Assembly (NCBI GenBank): GCA_023627715.1
Contig: JAMAHW010000175.1
Span: forward strand, 1-34,638
Reading direction: 5' to 3'
Origin: Periconia sp. R9002
Lineage: Eukaryota > Ascomycota > Dothideomycetes > Pleosporales > Periconiaceae
DNA length: 34,638 nt
This document shows positions 29,733-34,638 of this stretch, one piece after another. The notes under the pieces are model-generated. The model ran no database searches. It had not been told where the DNA came from and saw nothing but the letters and a program-made list of their open reading frames with translations. How positions within the stretch are numbered: the first letter of the stretch is position 1; every line of letters starts with the position of its first letter. A program made the position numbers and the translations under genes.

Positions 29733-31841
29733 CTATGCTCCCTTGATGCGCGTACGAACACGGAAACTGAATGCGACCCAGTCTTCAGATGAGCTATATG
29801 TGCCTGCCCCTCGACGGTTGCTGATCCCACTTCTTTCCATTAACTTTCCCAGTTCTGGCAATTCCAACGACAAGAATGATGTCGGCTGGCTGGTCAAAAT
29901 GACTTTGATAATGTCGTCACACTTCGTCTCGCCCCTCTCTCTCAATGCTGATGGAACCGTCAGTTGCAGCTGCTTCTTCCATATTCCATTCGAGCCCCTC
30001 CTAAACTCTGGACTTTGGTTGCTTGAGCACGGCGGTATGACTTCGTAGTCTCCGCGAAGTTTATTCTCTATCTCCCAAGAAGAACTCATACTATATACGT
30101 GGAGACAGAATGCATAGCCACCTTTCTTTTCGTTGTTTTTCACCTCCAGTTCCAGAGAGGTACCTTCTTCCACCTCGACCAAGCACTCTGGATGAGAGCA
30201 TATTGGTTGGTATTCTCCTAATCGCAAGCAACCTGGACTCAGCTCGCGGCCCGCTCTGATGAGGTAGACGCTCAGTGAAGCTCTGAATCGACGTTTCGAA
30301 TCTGTTAAAGGGGTGTTCGTTGAAGTCCTAATGAATTCGAATCGAGCTAGATGTTCGACCGATTTCAAAACTAGGTCCACGTCCTCTTTAGTCTCGGTAT
30401 AGGAAGCAGGTAGGACCAGAAGCGCGCCACCAGTTTCGTCCCGAATCTCGTAGCTTATATGGTCTAGTGTAGTCACAGTGAACGAAGGACGGCATCCTTG
30501 ATGTTCAATGCAAGCATTACATATGTGAAGAGCTGTCTGTTCACTCAAAGCTTTCGTCCAAGTCTCAGGGTAAGGAATGCCGAGGTCAAGCTGGATAAGG
30601 AATCTCTGTAGAGAGAGATTTGTGAGCGCCGTGGCAAATAGCGTTGTATCGCTGGCGAAGGTTGTTTCTGACAACTCCAGATCCGATGTAAGAGCTCTGA
30701 CGGAGGTAACTTGAGCAGTAACTGAGGTTCCCTGGGATACCATTGCTTGCATTGCTGAATCAGTTGAAGCGACTACATAGATCGTAAAGCTATCGCCCTC
30801 GCTGATGCCGTGCGCTTGACCGGCGTCCAGCTGAAAGCCACCATTCTGGTTTTTGGTCACTGGAACGCGAGCAGGGCCGATGCGCGAATTGGCCCGTCCG
30901 AAAAAGTAAAGGTCCTTGTTCCCATACAACATAGGGTTTTGATGGTGTCCATACTTTTCTCGGGTCTCCCGGAACCTAGCACGCATGTACTGGTAGATGT
31001 GCTGTTGTTTCCCTCCAATGCCACCAAACCTCTCAAATGTATCAGCCAAAAGATAGGACAGTACCCCGCATTCCTGTCCGTTGACTCGAATTTCTTTGGC
31101 AACCTCAGTAGGCCCACACGCTGTGATGACTGTGTATCCATCCGGGTTCACAAGCCAATTGGGCCGTAACGAAGCATTGCGATAGGCGGAGTGTCTGGCT
31201 TCATGTTCAGAGCCGAGGATCTGCTTTGTCTTTGGTGGGTATGCAGCATCGATCCTTGGATCGTAGTCGAGGTATCGTACCGAGGTATCGTCGCGCATGA
31301 CACTTCCCGAGAAGCAGCAGTCCAGAACGAGTGTGACTACGAGTTGTTTATCCGTCATACCTCTCAACAAGCATGCCAACTCAGAGCCGCGTAAATAGCA
31401 GGTACTGGTTCCGTCATCTTGAAGAAGATTGATAGCCAGGTCTCCTGTTGATGGGCTCGAATAAGGCTCAAAAGAGGAAGGGCTGGAAGAAGACGAGAGG
31501 CTGGAAGGGGCGGGTGGAAGTCTGCAAGCAGTGCCGTGTCCGGAAAAATGAACATAGACGAAGGCACCTATTTTTGCCTTCTTAGTTATTTGCTTCAGGT
31601 AGTTCACTACATTGCTATAGGTTGGCCAAGATTTCGATTCTTCGGTCGTACGGGACGATGTTGTGTCTTTGGCCAGGCTCGCTGTTAACATGTGCGTCTG
31701 CACACCAGGCTTGGATGTACCATCCAGCTGCTTTTTGATTTCTTGAACATCGCGTACACATCCTTTCAGCGGCTTCTCAGCATAAGCGTCGATTCCGATC
31801 AAGAGAGCATAGTGCGCATAGCTGGGGTCTGGGTCTGCCAT
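29733..31841 (-). CDS. Caspase-domain (peptidase C14, metacaspase-like) protein
   Basis: This is an intronless 702-codon gene starting at ATG 31841-31839. The N-terminal caspase domain opens YALLIGIDAY and LKGCVRDV. It has the catalytic histidine in VHFSGHG (H102) and the cysteine in LVLDCCFSG (C176), with a Ser-rich insert at about 112-130. VITACGPTEVAKE and HQNPMLYGNKDLYFFG close the p10-like part. About 330-380 (FQLDAGQAHGISEGDSF) is a beta-rich segment usual after the caspase domain in fungal proteins of this type. The last ~300 residues, ending in DDIIKVILTSQPTSFLSLEL, are conserved-looking but of unknown function. There is no Pro/Gln-rich metacaspase prodomain. These proteases act in regulated cell death or as NLR-like effectors. 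The CHAT frame converges on it. Confidence 0.92.
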   Translation of the reverse strand: MADPDPSYAHYALLIGIDAYAEKPLKGCVRDVQEIKKQLDGTSKPGVQTHMLTASLAKDTTSSRTTEESKSWPTYSNVVNYLKQITKKAKIGAFVYVHFSGHGTACRLPPAPSSLSSSSSPSSFEPYSSPSTGDLAINLLQDDGTSTCYLRGSELACLLRGMTDKQLVVTLVLDCCFSGSVMRDDTSVRYLDYDPRIDAAYPPKTKQILGSEHEARHSAYRNASLRPNWLVNPDGYTVITACGPTEVAKEIRVNGQECGVLSYLLADTFERFGGIGGKQQHIYQYMRARFRETREKYGHHQNPMLYGNKDLYFFGRANSRIGPARVPVTKNQNGGFQLDAGQAHGISEGDSFTIYVVASTDSAMQAMVSQGTSVTAQVTSVRALTSDLELSETTFASDTTLFATALTNLSLQRFLIQLDLGIPYPETWTKALSEQTALHICNACIEHQGCRPSFTVTTLDHISYEIRDETGGALLVLPASYTETKEDVDLVLKSVEHLARFEFIRTSTNTPLTDSKRRFRASLSVYLIRAGRELSPGCLRLGEYQPICSHPECLVEVEEGTSLELEVKNNEKKGGYAFCLHVYSMSSSWEIENKLRGDYEVIPPCSSNQSPEFRRGSNGIWKKQLQLTVPSALRERGETKCDDIIKVILTSQPTSFLSLELPELGKLMERSGISNRRGAGTYSSSEDWVAFSFRVRTRIKGA

Positions 31842-32292
31842 GACTTTGATGTATAAGGTTCGATGCTAGGGGGGTACCTGGGTTATCAGAGAGCCGGAAC
31901 ATAGAGGAGAAAGCGAATGAGAATCTCGCTGCTTCGTTACCATATATTGTAGGCTCTTTGCCTCTGCTGCTTCCTCGCACCCAAAGAGGCGTTCATGCGG
32001 TTCCGATAGGTGCCACGTAAGGCAAAAATAGCACATTTGCCTAATTGGGTGGCAACACAATTGTATATTCTGGTGCTTCACCGGTGCGGGCTACATAGCT
32101 GCTCCCACCCTTTTGGGAGCACAACCCAAAACCTAGGCCAACGGACACCCATAGCACAGGAAGCTTGGTTGTACAATACAAGGCTAGAATCAGTATGCGT
32201 TACAGCTAGGATTTTCACATTCTGTCTTCTATCGTATAGCATTTTCATAGACTTTCTCGGGCGAAAGAGAGTGGCTTTATCGGGGCAATCCT
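31842..32292. other. Promoter region of the caspase gene; nothing else recognised
   Basis: This 451-bp interval lies upstream of the minus-strand caspase gene and downstream of the small gene at 32293. On the minus strand ACAATATATGG occurs about 100 bp upstream of the caspase ATG and could serve as a TATA element. No gene or repeat is seen. Confidence 0.45.
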
Positions 32293-32667
32293 TTATGCAG
32301 CTTCGAGGTCGTTCTCCTCTATCTCATCCCCATTTCGAGCCTCTTGACCATTTGCAAAGCTGAGAGTATATAGCCCTGGAGAAGGAATGAATGCGACGAG
32401 GTATGGGCCTTCGCGAGATCCATTTGAGAGTATCACCTTCACCCTATCTCCAATACGAAACCTGCTTATCTAAAAACACTTATTGATGAAACTCGCATAA
32501 AGATTGAATCTTGGTGGGATGGCTCTTACTTGGTTATACTGCCTAATCTGCGAGCGGTCGTTATCGTCAACCAGCGCGGATCCGGAGCTTTGGGTTCTGG
32601 ATCGTAAGATCAGGTATACACGCAGCTGTCGGCAGACTGGCTCCACTCACTCTTCTGATGTAGTCAT
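32293..32667 (-). CDS. Small conserved fungal protein (86 aa), three exons
   Basis: Exons 32667-32651 (17 nt), 32596-32530 and 32469-32293 are joined by introns of 54 and 60 bp (GTGAGT..CAG, GTAAGA..TAG). The product is 86 residues. It starts MTTSEETQSSGS and has a compact core RFRIGDRVKVILSNGSREGP and YLVAFIPSPGLYTLSFANG, ending NGDEIEENDLEAA. The RVxV...EGPY.V......YTL...NG pattern looks like a small SH3/KOW-like beta barrel. I recall similar short hypothetical proteins in many Pezizomycotina, with no assigned function. All splice sites are canonical and the frame is intact, so it is probably a live gene that simple open-frame searches would miss. It runs in the same direction as the caspase gene, 451 bp upstream. 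Confidence 0.7.
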
Positions 32668-33015
32668 CGTGTCAGTGCGCCGATAGAAGATTTGCGATGG
32701 CGGACTAAACTATTGCGAAGAGTTTATTTCGTTGTCCTGCAGGATGGGTTCTGTTTCGACCTGCCCTTTATATTTTTGCTGCTCAGCCTTGTGCAACTGC
32801 CTGCCTGCATACAGCTTTGAGACTGTGCGCAGGGTCTCTGCCTGCCATGGAACACGCTTCACCGGGAGTCTGCCTGCATCTGTTGGTCCCGGAGTCTCTG
32901 CTTTTTCCACTCCTTGAATTCCTTTATATTATGTTTGTTTTGTCGCTGCTGTTCAGTTCGCCTCTAACAATAAAGGGAGTCTAGTGCTGCAAGTCCTTCT
33001 GTCTAGTAACGTTCC
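32668..33015. other. Divergent intergenic region, no gene called
   Basis: This interval lies between the small minus-strand gene and the plus-strand DUF6594 gene. A minus-strand ATG frame at 32910-32710 (66 codons) has no resemblance to anything I know and is left uncalled. The sequence is T/C-rich on the plus strand toward 33015, fitting a leader. Confidence 0.45.
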
Positions 33016-34076
33016 ATGTCTTCTGCGGCGAACCAAACGCAGGCTACACGCAGTATGTGTACTCTTTTCACCAAAGGCTACGTGCTCACCCCTTCAAGTT
33101 GAAGATTACAAAGCCGGATACCCCCGCTTTTCTGCGCTTCTTTCTGCGCATGCACCTTTCTTCTTCTGTCGCCGTTTCAACAGACTTCGTGCCCGGCTCC
33201 TGTTGTTAAAGCAAGACAAACTCTCTGTACTCGAAGAGAAGTTAGACAGCATCGACCAAGGCGAGCGCTCGCTTCTTTTCTTGGGGAAGAGTCGATTGGA
33301 CACGAATGCAGATCGCCTGTCTACGCTTGCGCCGAGATCGAATCCACGCTAGTTGACTATGGTATGTTTTGCGAATGCTACGCAAACCGGGTTTGACACT
33401 GAAAGCGAACCAGACAAATTCGTTGAAAGCAGTCGCCACGTGCTAAGCTTAGACGCTGCTGAGGCGCGGGACATTGATAGCCTGCAAAACTGGTCGGCCG
33501 GCACTGGGAGTATCGCTCGCGAAGAAACTGCTTATCTTACGCACGCGAGGGAGTTGGCTTCTCTAGCGCCATCTAGGGATAGCGCCCTTTTAAAAGTAGA
33601 AATTTGGGTAGAAGATATACTAATTCGCTTTTACCGTGGCTTTCGCAAAGTAAGGAAACCTGGCTTATACCAGAACAGACTCACAAAAGCAACCAGGATC
33701 ATCATCATGACCTCTCAGTCGACCCCAGCGTGTATCTATATTCCGGCCACCTAATCAAGCGAGTTGCACGGGTGATACTGCTATCCTTGATAACATCTCT
33801 TTTGCTGATGCCTGTCGTGATTTGCAATGTCACAAACACTACATCGATTCGGATAGTCATTATTATGATATCTACGATTGTCTATCTTTCTATCCTGTCG
33901 GAGCTGACTCGCTCGAGGACGATGGAGTTGGTCCTTGCAGGGGCTACGTAAGTTGGCATTGCTACTGAGCATGATGATCGAGAACGCTGACATAAAAATC
34001 TGATGCTAGGTATGCAACTGTTCTCATTGTGTTTGTCTCTGGTACTGATGAGATACGACCTCTGAAGAGCGCGTAA
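33016..34076 (+). pseudogene. DUF6594 membrane protein gene with a 2-nt frameshift
   Basis: Five exons fit: 33016-33052, 33099-33361, 33414-33649, 33697-33947 and 34010-34076, with introns of 46, 52, 47 and 62 bp. The start gives MSSAANQTQATR joined to IEDYKAGYPRFSALL. RRFNRLRARLLLLKQDKLS, FLGKSR, RDIDSLQNW and AREETAYLTHARELASLAP follow. Three membrane segments end the protein (about 33760-33830, 33840-33900, 33945-34050). All are marks of the fungal DUF6594 family. At 33329-33332 a GCGC where GC is needed shifts the frame: LSTLA is in one frame and EIESTLVDY in the next. Everything else, including all splice sites, is intact, so the lesion is either recent or a sequencing error. The family is often found with HET/NLR genes; its function is unknown. 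Confidence 0.78.
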
Positions 34077-34638
34077 GATATGCACAAGAGGGCTTGCTGA
34101 AGGCATGCTAAAACCCTTCGGTATTAGATGCTCTGTGGATCAGGTCCTGGTAGTTGGCAACATGAACTTCAAACTAGCATATTGTTATACTCGAATCCTG
34201 CCCCTTTCCTTCCTAATTGTGTGCATGAAGCGGCTCGGTAAAAGTATGTACTATCTATTTATATGATGCCAAGAAAGTACAGTATAGTTGAAAGGTGTAC
34301 ATCATCGGTACGTAGAAGAGAAGTATCTCGGCTGCGGTTTGTCAGCGTTAGGTGGCGACAGTGGGGGCACATCGCCACCACCAACAAAACGATGGCCGAC
34401 CCGCACCTGCCCTGACCTTTGTGGCGGCTTGCCACTGCAACAGGTATTTGTGAGGATATGCAGTTGAGTAGACGTCGAGGCAAAGGCCAAACGTAGATAG
34501 ACTCCGATCCACGCCCTTGTTTAGCGCTACCGTCTGGGGCGGGGCAACCGGCGACCCTGGCGCGCTTGGCGGACGTTAGCCTGGCAACTGCCTTGTCACA
34601 ACATTGCAAACCGTTCTCTACTCCAGCTGTTCCTGACA
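34077..34638. other. Intergenic to window end; contains repeat copy D
   Basis: No gene is recognised. Repeat copy D lies at 34370-34433. A minus-strand open frame across 34259-34609 spans that repeat and has no family resemblance. Confidence 0.5.
34370..34433 (-). repeat. Dispersed inverted-end repeat, copy D
   Basis: On the plus strand it starts CATCGCCACC and contains GATGGCCGACCCGCACCTGC then CCTGACCTTTGTG. It is the same orientation and length as copy C, with one base shifted between the left end and the core. Confidence 0.75.

Noticed and set aside
29431..30048. 205-codon plus-strand ORF across the CHAT/caspase junction
   Set aside because: It is out of frame with CHAT and antisense to the caspase gene; the translation is unlike a conserved protein.
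32710..32910. 66-codon minus-strand ORF
   Set aside because: It has no recognisable motif and sits in the likely promoter of two divergent genes.
33650..33678. 29-bp intron in the DUF6594 gene
   Set aside because: Too short for this genome; an acceptor at 33696 gives a 47-bp intron in the same frame.

Overview
The window is nuclear DNA of a filamentous ascomycete, probably Pezizomycotina and most likely a Dothideomycete of the Pleosporales type. The evidence is the short introns (41-62 bp, GT..AG, CTAAC/CTGAC-like branch sites), the gene families present (HET, BTB, patatin-NB-ARC-TPR, fungal CHAT and caspase genes, DUF6594, a fungal APE/RT/RNase H LINE), and fast-decaying gene copies between live ones. 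No rRNA, tRNA, CRISPR or bacterial operon structure was found. All domain names come from motif recognition by eye; no database was searched.

Layout. 1-2154: the 5' end of a flavin monooxygenase (minus) divergent from an O-methyltransferase (plus), which looks like the edge of a secondary-metabolite locus. 2420-4095: a broken feruloyl-esterase gene (minus) abutting, and contributing antisense sequence to, an N-terminally truncated BTB protein (plus). 4964-6757: a HET-domain protein (minus). 7252-8473: a three-exon PD-(D/E)XK (Uma2-like) protein (minus), with a decayed paralogue at 15420-16028. 9202-11080: an OTT_1508-type deaminase (minus), divergent from a dynamin-like GTPase at 12207-14562 (plus). 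16903-20226: a six-exon patatin/NB-ARC/TPR NLR-like gene (plus). 20408-26247 (approximate): a LINE with gag-like ORF1 and APE/RT/RNase H ORF2; a one-base N at 25580 flanked by a 62-bp repeat marks an assembly join inside ORF2. 26426-27995: a second, unrelated PD-(D/E)XK protein (plus). 28224-29660: a CHAT-protease coding region with a broken 5' end (plus), tail-to-tail with a caspase-domain protein at 29733-31841 (minus). 32293-32667: a three-exon 86-residue protein (minus). 33016-34076: a DUF6594 membrane protein gene with one 2-nt frameshift (plus).

Reading as a whole. Between about 5 and 34 kb most genes belong to families tied to fungal non-self recognition and regulated cell death (HET, NLR, patatin, CHAT, caspase) or to families whose bacterial relatives act in anti-phage or conflict systems (deaminase, dynamin, PD-(D/E)XK). 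They lie among LINE DNA, dispersed copies of a roughly 64-bp inverted-end repeat, and broken gene copies. The best candidate for an undescribed system is this immunity-type island, in particular the divergent deaminase/dynamin pair and the convergent CHAT/caspase pair. That these genes work together is inference from position and family, not shown by the sequence.
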